Below are positions 14,619 through 21,940 of a stretch of DNA of 45,694 bases, in pieces. The notes beneath the pieces are model-generated. The model did not search any database and was not told where the DNA came from. It worked only from the letters and a program-made list of their open reading frames with translations. Both the position numbers and the translations under genes were made by a program. Positions within the stretch are counted from its first letter, which is position 1; each line of letters begins with the position of its first letter. This stretch comes from Chitinophagales bacterium (GTDB lineage Bacteria > Bacteroidota > Bacteroidia > Chitinophagales > Saprospiraceae). The stretch lies in contig JAFLBO010000037.1 of NCBI GenBank assembly GCA_017303475.1, positions 1-45,694 of the forward strand, written 5' to 3'.

Positions 14619-15869
14619 ATGAAATTCAAAGGTTTTTACATCATTATTCTACTTTTATCAATAAATTTAGGATTTAAATGTAGTCTAAACAGTCAAATAA
14701 AAGTTATTCCTTTAATAAGGGAATTTGAATATCCACTTCGAGCTAATATTACGGTTCCTGATATTATAAGTCGTCCACAAAATATAAAAAGCCTTCCGGA
14801 CTCTATTCGATCATCCGCTCCTACAGGATTTTATTATATTGATTTTTTTAGTCAGTTTATTATGCCAAATGACCCTTATTTGATAAAGTTCTATGAACAA
14901 GGTAAAAATGATTCGTCACGTAGTTTATTATTTAAGCACTTGCCAGGTAATAAGGTAGCATTTATTATGGACGGTGATGGAGATGGTAATTTTTTTGAAG
15001 AAAAAATTGATACCATTGCCGATAGCAAATCCGTTTTAGTTATGAGGGAGTTAACGTTGATTGAAGGCAGTAAACCATGCATGTTTATGTTGCCTCTTGA
15101 GGTAAAAATAGATTACAAAGGGGAGGATTTTCAAAGTTTAAGCATTAGAAATCTATTGAAGTATCGGATGAAATATCCCATTGGGCAGGATACATTATCT
15201 GTTGATATAAGGGTGCATCAACTTAATATAAATTGCTATCTTCATTTAAATTCTCCAAAAGACACCTTAATTCGTTTTCGACTAAATGAGCCATTTATTT
15301 TTAAAAGTTATTATTATAAATTGACAAAGCTGGATTTATGCCAAGATAATGTAATACTGGAACGACTTGAAGGGGATAAAATCCGTGGTTATAAAGAAGG
15401 ATTTTACATGGATTTAGCAACTATTCAGCGATTGACAAAACAGAATATGATGAGTGATATTACCATCGATTGGGATCAAAAACCCTATTTACTGCTTCAT
15501 TTTTGGGGAGAATGGTGCGACCCTTGTAGAGCAGAAATTAAAGATGTAAAAGAATTGGATGAACATTTAGAAAAAAATAAGCAAGTGCAAATTATTCACT
15601 ATCCTTTTGTATACAATGATGAGTTGCTAGAACGGACTCAAAATTATATTAAGCTCAATAATTTATCACCAGTACAGTCTTTCTGTATTAGTAATAATTG
15701 CTCAGGTGAAGTAAAAGTTAAAGAAGAGTGTGATGTGTGTTCCTTCACAAGGGTTTCCGATTATCCTAAGTATATTTTACTCGATCAACAAGGAAAAATA
15801 TTATTTATAAACAAGCAGGGAGGTGCTAAGATTGCAGTTAATAAGCTAAAATCATTGGGCTTGTACTAG
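14619..15869 (+). CDS. Exported TlpA-like thioredoxin-fold protein
   Basis: The 416-residue protein has an N-terminal hydrophobic export signal (about 5-20), a long domain I do not recognise (about 25-280), and a C-terminal thioredoxin fold (about 285-416). The redox motif is WCDPC in LLHFWGEWCDPCRAEIKD, and YPKYILLDQQGKILF is the cis-Pro region. An additional cysteine cluster (SFCISNNCS, EECDVCSF) lies between the two, which is unusual. TlpA-like proteins act as periplasmic disulfide reductases or reductants for cytochrome c or exported substrates. DNA here is clearly more AT-rich than the flanks. The gene ends 16 bases before a broken nucleotide cyclase remnant, suggesting that this block was inserted there. 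Confidence 0.8.
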   Translation: MKFKGFYIIILLLSINLGFKCSLNSQIKVIPLIREFEYPLRANITVPDIISRPQNIKSLPDSIRSSAPTGFYYIDFFSQFIMPNDPYLIKFYEQGKNDSSRSLLFKHLPGNKVAFIMDGDGDGNFFEEKIDTIADSKSVLVMRELTLIEGSKPCMFMLPLEVKIDYKGEDFQSLSIRNLLKYRMKYPIGQDTLSVDIRVHQLNINCYLHLNSPKDTLIRFRLNEPFIFKSYYYKLTKLDLCQDNVILERLEGDKIRGYKEGFYMDLATIQRLTKQNMMSDITIDWDQKPYLLLHFWGEWCDPCRAEIKDVKELDEHLEKNKQVQIIHYPFVYNDELLERTQNYIKLNNLSPVQSFCISNNCSGEVKVKEECDVCSFTRVSDYPKYILLDQQGKILFINKQGGAKIAVNKLKSLGLY

Positions 15870-15885
15870 TCGTTTTAGAAAATTT

Positions 15886-16059
15886 GTAGTCAATACCGCC
15901 AGCAGAATGGAATCCAATGGTATGCCCGGCGCCATACATACTACGGAAAATGTTTTTGAACGCATGCAAGGCAAGTTTCAATTTGAGGAACGCGGCTGGA
16001 TGGATATCAAAGGGAAAGGTCGGATGCGCACGTATTTGTGTGAGGGGTTTAAAATTTAG
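15886..16059 (+). pseudogene. C-terminal remnant of a class III adenylate/guanylate cyclase
   Basis: In the frame starting at 15886 this stretch reads VVNTASRMESNGMPGAIHTT, continues with ENVFERMQGKFQFEERG and ends WMDIKGKGRMRTYLCEGFKI before a TAG at 16057-16059. VNTASRMES and the ERG...IKGKGRMRTY pattern are hallmarks of the end of the class III nucleotide cyclase catalytic domain. The preceding part of the domain, including the metal-binding aspartates, is absent. There is no start codon in a sensible place, and homology begins abruptly 17 bases after the thioredoxin gene. It is therefore a truncated relic. The junction probably marks one end of the AT-rich insertion upstream. Confidence 0.85.
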
Positions 16060-16111
16060 CCAGTATATACTTAACCCGACTAATAGCAGTTTTCTATTAA
16101 ATCGTTCCTGC

Positions 16112-17341
16112 ATGAAAAACATATTACTACTTATCCTGGGCCTGCTCCCGGGCGCACAGGCCATTGGTCAGGAGCCGGAATTTCAGGTGTACGACAACGG
16201 GCTCATTTACACGGAACAAGCCATGCGCAAACTGGGCCATGTGGTTGATTCCCTGAACCTCAAGTATAAAACCTGCGATTTGAACAAGGTGTTTCTTACC
16301 CCGCAACAAGCGATAGGCCATATTGTGCACCTGGAAAAAGGTAAAATAAAAGAGGCCAGACAGGATATTAAACGCCAGATGCCATTGGATTCGTTTCTGA
16401 CGAAATATCCCAAAGCGAGGGTGGATAGCCACGTGTTGGTGATCCGTGATGCTCCCGAACTAAATGCTGGCAAATACTCGGTGCATTACCGGCATTTTGA
16501 TTTGAAAAGCGATTATGGTTTCTTTGTTACCACAGCAGACACCTCATTGTTCTATGCCGACATGGCCCAAAAATGGATGCATAAGTATTATGAAAAGGGT
16601 TATTACTCCAATGAATCGCTAACGGCATTCTATTTCATAGAAAATTTCAAGGCAAAACCTATTCCTGCCAAATATGCCAGAATGATAGGATACACTGATT
16701 GCCTGATTGATACAACAGCACAAATATTCCATAAGAGCGCAGATAATGCCTGGGCAGACCTTCCGGAAAACTGGCAAACTTTTTCCGATCAGGAAAAGGC
16801 CCGTCTGCTGGACAGCTTCAGAAATATCCGCATTTACGGCACTTGCAGCATGGATACCCGCCCCAGGGATCACGCTGTCAATATAGCCCTGCTATCTGCC
16901 GAAACCTATCATTGGGAGATATTCCTGAGGGCCCACCTCAATATTCTGAACGATCGTTTTGAGCGGGCCTCTGATGGGAGTTATGCCTGGGCCGGGCGAC
17001 AAACCTATATCCGCGAACTGGAAGCCCTGCACATCAATGTGCCGGATCTGTTGTTGGGGACTTGTTTTCGCATGCAAAATCCGGCAGATAACCATTATTA
17101 TGGCAGTATAGACCGGGTGGCCCGTGCACTCACCGAATCCGCCAACCGGGATGAAATCATGGATAGTGTTTATGCCATTATCACAGACACTGAATTAGAC
17201 GACTACAACCGGCTGTTGTTTTATTTTTTATACAGAAACTATACGTTTTATGAAGAAAATGAAACAGTGAGGGAAATCCATGCCGCCAAATTGCAACAAG
17301 CTAAAAAAAGCCTGCCGGAGTGGTATAGGAAGGGGTTGTAG
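16112..17341 (+). CDS. Exported protein of unknown function
   Basis: The 409-residue product starts with a signal peptide (MKNILLLILGLLPGAQAIG, cleavage near residue 20). The mature part is a mixed alpha/beta protein without a motif I recognise. It contains several cysteines (KTCDLNK, GYTDCLIDT, YGTCSMDT, LLGTCFRM) and a C-terminal helical region rich in Tyr and Glu. ATG 16112 is chosen because the signal peptide begins there; the frame is open to 15917 but overlaps the cyclase remnant. GC content is higher than in the preceding AT-rich genes. It is convergent with the metalloprotease gene, from which a large repeat block separates it. Confidence 0.7.
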   Translation: MKNILLLILGLLPGAQAIGQEPEFQVYDNGLIYTEQAMRKLGHVVDSLNLKYKTCDLNKVFLTPQQAIGHIVHLEKGKIKEARQDIKRQMPLDSFLTKYPKARVDSHVLVIRDAPELNAGKYSVHYRHFDLKSDYGFFVTTADTSLFYADMAQKWMHKYYEKGYYSNESLTAFYFIENFKAKPIPAKYARMIGYTDCLIDTTAQIFHKSADNAWADLPENWQTFSDQEKARLLDSFRNIRIYGTCSMDTRPRDHAVNIALLSAETYHWEIFLRAHLNILNDRFERASDGSYAWAGRQTYIRELEALHINVPDLLLGTCFRMQNPADNHYYGSIDRVARALTESANRDEIMDSVYAIITDTELDDYNRLLFYFLYRNYTFYEENETVREIHAAKLQQAKKSLPEWYRKGL

Positions 17342-17724
17342 AAAAGGTTATTTAAGAGTTATTTGGGAGGTCATTTAAGGGTCATTTAGGGTCATTTAAG
17401 AGTCATTTTAGGGGTCATTTAGGGTCATTTAGAGGTCATTTAAGTCATTTTAGAGGTCATTTGCCTAACGTGGGTTGTCATCCAGAGCGCAGCGAAGGAC
17501 CTACACAAGCCTGGCTATTCGGGTACATTGGGCCAAGGCATTTCGGGAACCGGGCTTGTGTAGGTTCCGAGTACTCGGAATGACAATCCACGTTAATTAA
17601 ATGCCCCCCAAATGACCTCTAAAATGACCCCCAAATGACCTCTAAAATGACCCCCAAATGACCCCCAAATGACCCCTAAAATGACCCCTAAATGACTCTT
17701 AAATGACCCCTAAATGCCCCCAAC
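17342..17724. repeat. Layered inverted repeat (GGTCATTT family) in a convergent gap
   Basis: The left part (about 17346-17462) is tandem GGTCATTTAGG-like units and the right part (about 17598-17716) is their reverse complement, AAATGACCCCTAAAATGACC. Between them lies an imperfect inner inverted repeat (about 17466-17510 with 17547-17594, CCTACACAAGCC against GGCTTGTGTAGG) that starts and ends in TGTCAT/ATGACA. The block fills the whole gap between the gene at 16112 and the metalloprotease at 17725. The same outer family surrounds the four-helix-bundle gene at 40618. No gene is seen in it. Confidence 0.88.
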
Positions 17725-20229
17725 CTACCTCATCTCCAACGCCATCTCTATCCTGCCCAGACAATCCTGCAAATGGTACCGGCTCATGCTGTCGTTGGTC
17801 GACATGGCGGCGGCGCCGATGCTGGTTTTTAATTGCTGGAGGGTAGCCAGCGCCAATGAAGGCACGTCGGATTTTTTTGCATCGGCGGGTTCTTTGTAGA
17901 TCGTGATCATTTTATCCAGGAACACTTTCTGCAGGTTGCGGCGATGTACGCTGATGGCTTGTCCGTTGCTTAGCTCAGACCAGATGCCGCTGCGCAGGTC
18001 GTCGAACAGGTTGGCGGCGGTGTAAGTGGCTGGATCGGCGACTTCGTTTTCGATCATACGTTGCAGACGCGCGTTGGATAGCAAGCTGTTCAGGGTGCCT
18101 TCCTGGATTCCGGTGATGGCTGCCACACCGTTGTCGGGGCGGATGCGTTTGAGGATAACCGGATCCATGAGCCATTGCGGTGTCTGGAACAACTGCTTAT
18201 TGAGGAAAGCCACCGCCTCGCGTTGGCGGGCCGCCGGGGCAGCTTCGTACACCACGCCATCCTGATCGGTGGTTTTTGGGCTTTCAAATACACCGCCTAC
18301 CCATTTGGCCACATGGCCCATGTAGCGGCGGAATTGCCCCACTACATTGTTGTAGGTTTCTTCCACTTCCTCATAATTCTCGGCTTCGGCTTTGGTCCAT
18401 TGCGCAATATTGGGCAGGATGCGCTGCAGGTTTTTGATACCGTATTCTGAGGCCAGCACGGAATTGTCGCCCAGGTCTTCGCTTTGGGCGCGCGGGTCGT
18501 AGGAGCTGCTTTCCGTCAGGAAGTGCAGGCGCGGATTGCCGGCTGCTTTATCCAGGTAGAGTTTGTTCAGGATTTTTTTGTCCTCCTCGGCGCTTTTGGT
18601 GTTGTATATAGGCTTGTAACCCCATTCAATGGCCCAACGGTCGTAATCTCCTACGCGCGGGAACAGATCTGTAATGCCGTCTTCCGGCTGTGCCACGTAA
18701 TTGAAACGGGCATAATCCATGATGGAACTCGTGTGGCCGTTTTGCTCCATGAATTTTTTGTCGCGCAGCTTCTCCACCGGCGTGGCATGGCTGGCTCCGA
18801 AATTGTGGCGCAGCCCCAGGGTATGCCCCACCTCGTGCGCTGATACAAAGCGGATCAAACGACCCATCAGCTCATCGTCGAGCTCGCGCGGACGGGCGCG
18901 CGGGTCCACGGCAGCGGTTTGAATGGTGTACCACATTTTGAGCAGGCGCATTACATTGTGGAACCAACCAATGTGGCTTTCAATGATCTCGCCGGAACGC
19001 GGGTCGCTCACATTGGGTCCGTAAGCATTCTGAATGTCTGAGGCAAAATACCGGATCACGGAAAAACGCGCGTCTTCCAGGCTCATTGTGGTGTCGTTCT
19101 CCGGCCAATCGCGGGCAAGGATGGCGTTTTTCCAGCCGGCCTGTTCAAAAGCAGGTTGCCAATCCTCCACGCCTTGTTTCAGGGCTTTGCGCCATTTGAG
19201 CGGGGTGGCAGGGTCTATGTAGAATACGATGGGTTTGGCCGGTTCAATTTTTTCGCCCTTTTGTTGGCGTTTGGCATCGGCGTCGTTTTTGGCTTCGAGG
19301 CGCCAGCGCACGGCGATGGTTTCGTCTTCGGCTTTTTGAGAATTATCGTCGTAAACCGTAAACCCTGTAGCAAAATACCCCACCCGTTCATCAAAAAAGC
19401 GCTTGCGCATGGGTGTTTTGGGCAACAGAATGACGGAGGTATTCAGCTCAAAAGTTACTACCCCTGCAGACAATCCACCCAGCAGATTGGGGCGTTCAAA
19501 GGGGTCGGTAGAGGGTTTGATAGAAGGCGGCGAGGTTTTATAAGTTTTTACGGTCCGTATTTCCAGGTTGATCGGGTAGGCGTGAATGTGCTGGATGTAA
19601 CTGCGATCTTTTTGCAGTTCGGTGAGTTTGTACATCTGCATCACAATGGGCGGCAGGGCAAATACCTGATTGGATTCCTTAAACAGGTCGGTTACTTCCA
19701 CCACCACACAGGTGTCTTTGCGCAGGGCCTTGATTTCCAGCGAGGCTGCAATGGGGTCTACGTTGGAGTTGCGCACAGCTTTGTAAATGGGCTGCGTGGA
19801 ATCTGCGCTAACATTCCGATAATCTACCGCGCGGATAAACACATTGTCGGAAGGGCCGCGTTCGAAGCGGATCACCTGTTCGTTCACCTCTTCGCCGCCA
19901 TATCCTGCGCCCGTGGGCACTTTGGATTTACGGGTAATGGCCATCAGGTCGCGACCAAAAATGGAGTCCGGAATTTCCAGGTAATACTTATCGCCCACCT
20001 GGTGTGCCGAGATCATGCCTCGCATGGAAATGGCTTTGGCGGTAATGATTTCAGCGTAAGGTTTGGGGCCTTTTTTCTTGTCTTTGCCGGTAGAATCGGC
20101 GGGCGGCGTGGCGGGTTTGGCCGTTACTTTAGTGGAGTCTGACTTGGGGGTGGTTTGTGCCTGAAGTTGTGTTAAGGAAAGGAAAAGCAGGCAAAAAGCA
20201 GCAAAAATAGATTGTTGAAAAAGACGCAT
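17725..20229 (-). CDS. Exported zinc-dependent metalloprotease (DUF5117/DUF5118 type)
   Basis: The 834-residue protein starts with a signal peptide (MRLFQQSIFAAFCLLFLSLT, ending LQAQ), followed by a Lys/Pro/Thr-rich linker and then the catalytic region. SAHEVGHTLGLRHNFGASH (about 463-481) supplies the extended zinc motif HExxHxxxxxH, with the two histidines and Glu of HEVGH and a third His. The flanking sequences fit the large Bacteroidota zinc protease family that carries DUF5117 and DUF5118 around a metzincin-like core. It is probably periplasmic or surface-exposed. The frame opens at 20292 but ATG 20229 gives a normal signal peptide. It is convergent with the unknown gene at 16112 and divergent from the DUF3050 gene. 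Confidence 0.88.
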   Translation of the reverse strand: MRLFQQSIFAAFCLLFLSLTQLQAQTTPKSDSTKVTAKPATPPADSTGKDKKKGPKPYAEIITAKAISMRGMISAHQVGDKYYLEIPDSIFGRDLMAITRKSKVPTGAGYGGEEVNEQVIRFERGPSDNVFIRAVDYRNVSADSTQPIYKAVRNSNVDPIAASLEIKALRKDTCVVVEVTDLFKESNQVFALPPIVMQMYKLTELQKDRSYIQHIHAYPINLEIRTVKTYKTSPPSIKPSTDPFERPNLLGGLSAGVVTFELNTSVILLPKTPMRKRFFDERVGYFATGFTVYDDNSQKAEDETIAVRWRLEAKNDADAKRQQKGEKIEPAKPIVFYIDPATPLKWRKALKQGVEDWQPAFEQAGWKNAILARDWPENDTTMSLEDARFSVIRYFASDIQNAYGPNVSDPRSGEIIESHIGWFHNVMRLLKMWYTIQTAAVDPRARPRELDDELMGRLIRFVSAHEVGHTLGLRHNFGASHATPVEKLRDKKFMEQNGHTSSIMDYARFNYVAQPEDGITDLFPRVGDYDRWAIEWGYKPIYNTKSAEEDKKILNKLYLDKAAGNPRLHFLTESSSYDPRAQSEDLGDNSVLASEYGIKNLQRILPNIAQWTKAEAENYEEVEETYNNVVGQFRRYMGHVAKWVGGVFESPKTTDQDGVVYEAAPAARQREAVAFLNKQLFQTPQWLMDPVILKRIRPDNGVAAITGIQEGTLNSLLSNARLQRMIENEVADPATYTAANLFDDLRSGIWSELSNGQAISVHRRNLQKVFLDKMITIYKEPADAKKSDVPSLALATLQQLKTSIGAAAMSTNDSMSRYHLQDCLGRIEMALEMR

Positions 20230-20360
20230 GGAATCAGGTTTAAACCGCAATGATAGTAAACCTACAGATTTTTTAAGCTGCCCGCTAACCATTCAGGTTC
20301 AATTTTGTTAGAGCAAAAACTTACGTGGGAGGCCTGGCCTCTCCAAATTTCCTGATTTAT

Positions 20361-21146
20361 ATGACAGCTCAAATTCAACGCATGGAAAAGGCGCTGGAGG
20401 GCAGACGCACCCTTCTGCGCGAACACAAATTGTACCGGTTGCTAAGCAATATGGAGGATGTGCAACGCTTCATGGAATTGCACGTTTACGCGGTATGGGA
20501 TTTTATGTCGCTCCTCAAAGCCTTGCAAAACGAACTCACCTGCACTACTTTGCCATGGCGCCCCAGGGGCAACGCCAAAACAGCCCGGTTTATCAACGAG
20601 ATTGTGCTGGGAGAAGAAAGTGATGTGAACGAGTTGGGCGAGCCTCGCAGCCATTTCGAAATGTACCTGGAAGCGATGCAGGAAGTGGGCGCCGATACCA
20701 GACCCGTACTTGATCTGGTAGCCAGCCTCGATAGCATGGACCACATTGATCAACGCATTGCAAATGCTGGTTTGGAGCCTGCCGCCGCGCAGTTTTTGCG
20801 CTTTACTTTTTCGGTTATTGCAGAAAAAGCGCCGCATAAAATTGCCTCCGCATTCACTTTCGGGCGGGAAGATCTGATCCCGGATATGTTCATTCAACTG
20901 ATTGAACAGGCCAGTGAAGGCGGCGTAAACAGGTTTCCTAAACTGACCTATTACCTGGTTCGGCACATTGAAGTGGATGGCGACGAACATGGTCCGCTGG
21001 CGCTGGAAATGATCCAGGAACTGTGTGGAGACGATGCTGCCAAATGGGATGAGGTGCTGCAAACGGCACAGGAAGCCCTGGATCAACGGATTGCCCTCTG
21101 GGACGCCATTGCGGAAAGCATTGTGAGCGCCCCGGAATTTGTGTAG
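20361..21146 (+). CDS. DUF3050 protein (heme-oxygenase-like fold)
   Basis: The 261-residue protein is mostly helical. It carries the DUF3050 signature MELHVYAVWDFMSLLKALQN (about 37-56) near the N-terminus, followed by RFINEIVLGEESDV and SHFEMYLEAMQEVG, and later EVDGDEHGPLALEMIQELCG. Repeated His/Glu positions in such helices are typical of heme-oxygenase-like helical bundles that can bind two metal ions, but I cannot confirm metal use. Function is unknown; the product is cytoplasmic. ATG 20361 (MTAQIQRMEKALEG) is preferred over the earlier frame start at 20325. The smpB promoter follows 27 bases after its stop, so the two are probably separate units. Confidence 0.8.
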   Translation: MTAQIQRMEKALEGRRTLLREHKLYRLLSNMEDVQRFMELHVYAVWDFMSLLKALQNELTCTTLPWRPRGNAKTARFINEIVLGEESDVNELGEPRSHFEMYLEAMQEVGADTRPVLDLVASLDSMDHIDQRIANAGLEPAAAQFLRFTFSVIAEKAPHKIASAFTFGREDLIPDMFIQLIEQASEGGVNRFPKLTYYLVRHIEVDGDEHGPLALEMIQELCGDDAAKWDEVLQTAQEALDQRIALWDAIAESIVSAPEFV

Positions 21147-21173
21147 GTGACGGTATTGCGACGTACATTTCCC

Positions 21174-21181
21174 TACATTTG
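21174..21181 (+). promoter_or_regulatory. Promoter -7 box of smpB
   Basis: TACATTTG matches TAnnTTTG and ends 15 bases before the smpB ATG. A TTG at 21156-21158 is present but with 15-base spacing, shorter than usual. The very short leader resembles that of trxB in this window. Confidence 0.5.
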
Positions 21182-21196
21182 CAGCCTAATAATATT

Positions 21197-21673
21197 ATGG
21201 CTAAAGAGAAAAAGAAACCGCCTGTTGAGATTCTGAACCGAAAAGCGGTGTATGAATACTATTTCGTTCAGGAATACACGGCCGGAATGGCGCTTACCGG
21301 TACTGAAATCAAAAGTATTCGCGACGGGAACGTAAACCTGGCGGATGCCTATTGTGTATTTGACCAGGGCGAGTTGTGGATAAAAAACCTGTTCATTGCT
21401 GAGTACAAATACGGCACCGATGCCAATCACCTGCCACGCCGCAACCGAAAACTGCTGCTGCGCCGACCCGAATTGCGCAAATTGGAGCGAGGCATCAAAG
21501 AAAAAGGCTCAACCATCGTTCCGTATAAAATATTTTTCAGCGAACGCGGTTATGCAAAAATCACGGTCTGCCTCGCCAAGGGTAAAAAATCGTTTGATAA
21601 ACGCGAAACCATCAAGGATCGCGAAAACAAACGCGAGCTGGACCGCGTAAATAAAGCGTATAAAGTCAGATAA
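21197..21673 (+). CDS. smpB: SsrA-binding protein SmpB
   Basis: The 158-residue protein has the SmpB core: EILNRKAVYEYYFVQEYTAG, ALTGTEIKSIRDGNVNLADAY (about 35-55), FIAEYKYG and HLPRRNRKLLLRRPELRKLE. It ends in the basic tail KRETIKDRENKRELDRVNK that enters the ribosomal decoding site. With tmRNA it rescues ribosomes stalled on broken messages. ATG 21197 (MAKEKKKPPVEILNRKA) fits the family start; an ATG in frame at 21179 lies within the promoter box. No tmRNA gene is visible next to it. A long inverted repeat begins right after the stop. Confidence 0.95.
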   Translation: MAKEKKKPPVEILNRKAVYEYYFVQEYTAGMALTGTEIKSIRDGNVNLADAYCVFDQGELWIKNLFIAEYKYGTDANHLPRRNRKLLLRRPELRKLERGIKEKGSTIVPYKIFFSERGYAKITVCLAKGKKSFDKRETIKDRENKRELDRVNKAYKVR

Positions 21674-21940
21674 GAGACGGTAGACGGCCTATAGTGGCGT
21701 ATGCACTGACGATGCCTTGTCACCCTGAGCGTAGCGAAGGGTCTGGCGAAGCCTCTACAGCGTGTAGCAAAAGAAAAACGCAATAAACACCCGATATTAA
21801 TAAACAATCAAACCTAAAGAACATCAGACCCTTCGCTACGCTCAGGGTGACAAGGCATCGTCAGTGCATACGCCACTATAGGCCGTCAACCGTAAGCCGT
21901 CTACCGTAGGCCGTCAACCGTTCACCGTCAACCGTCAACC
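21674..21940. repeat. Layered inverted repeat, GAGCGTAGCGAAGGGTCT family, copy 1
   Basis: Inner arms 21683-21745 and 21825-21887 are exact reverse complements over 63 bases, enclosing a 79-base asymmetric centre. Each arm contains TGTCACCCTGAGCG followed by TAGCGAAGGGTCTG at the inner end. Outside, the right side carries degenerate CCGTCAACCGTAAGCCGTC-type tandem units up to the next ATG; the left side has only a short AGACGGTAGACGG piece. The centre is in the opposite orientation to copies 2 and 3 (23984 and 33554). It fills the gap between smpB and the subtilase gene. Confidence 0.93.
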
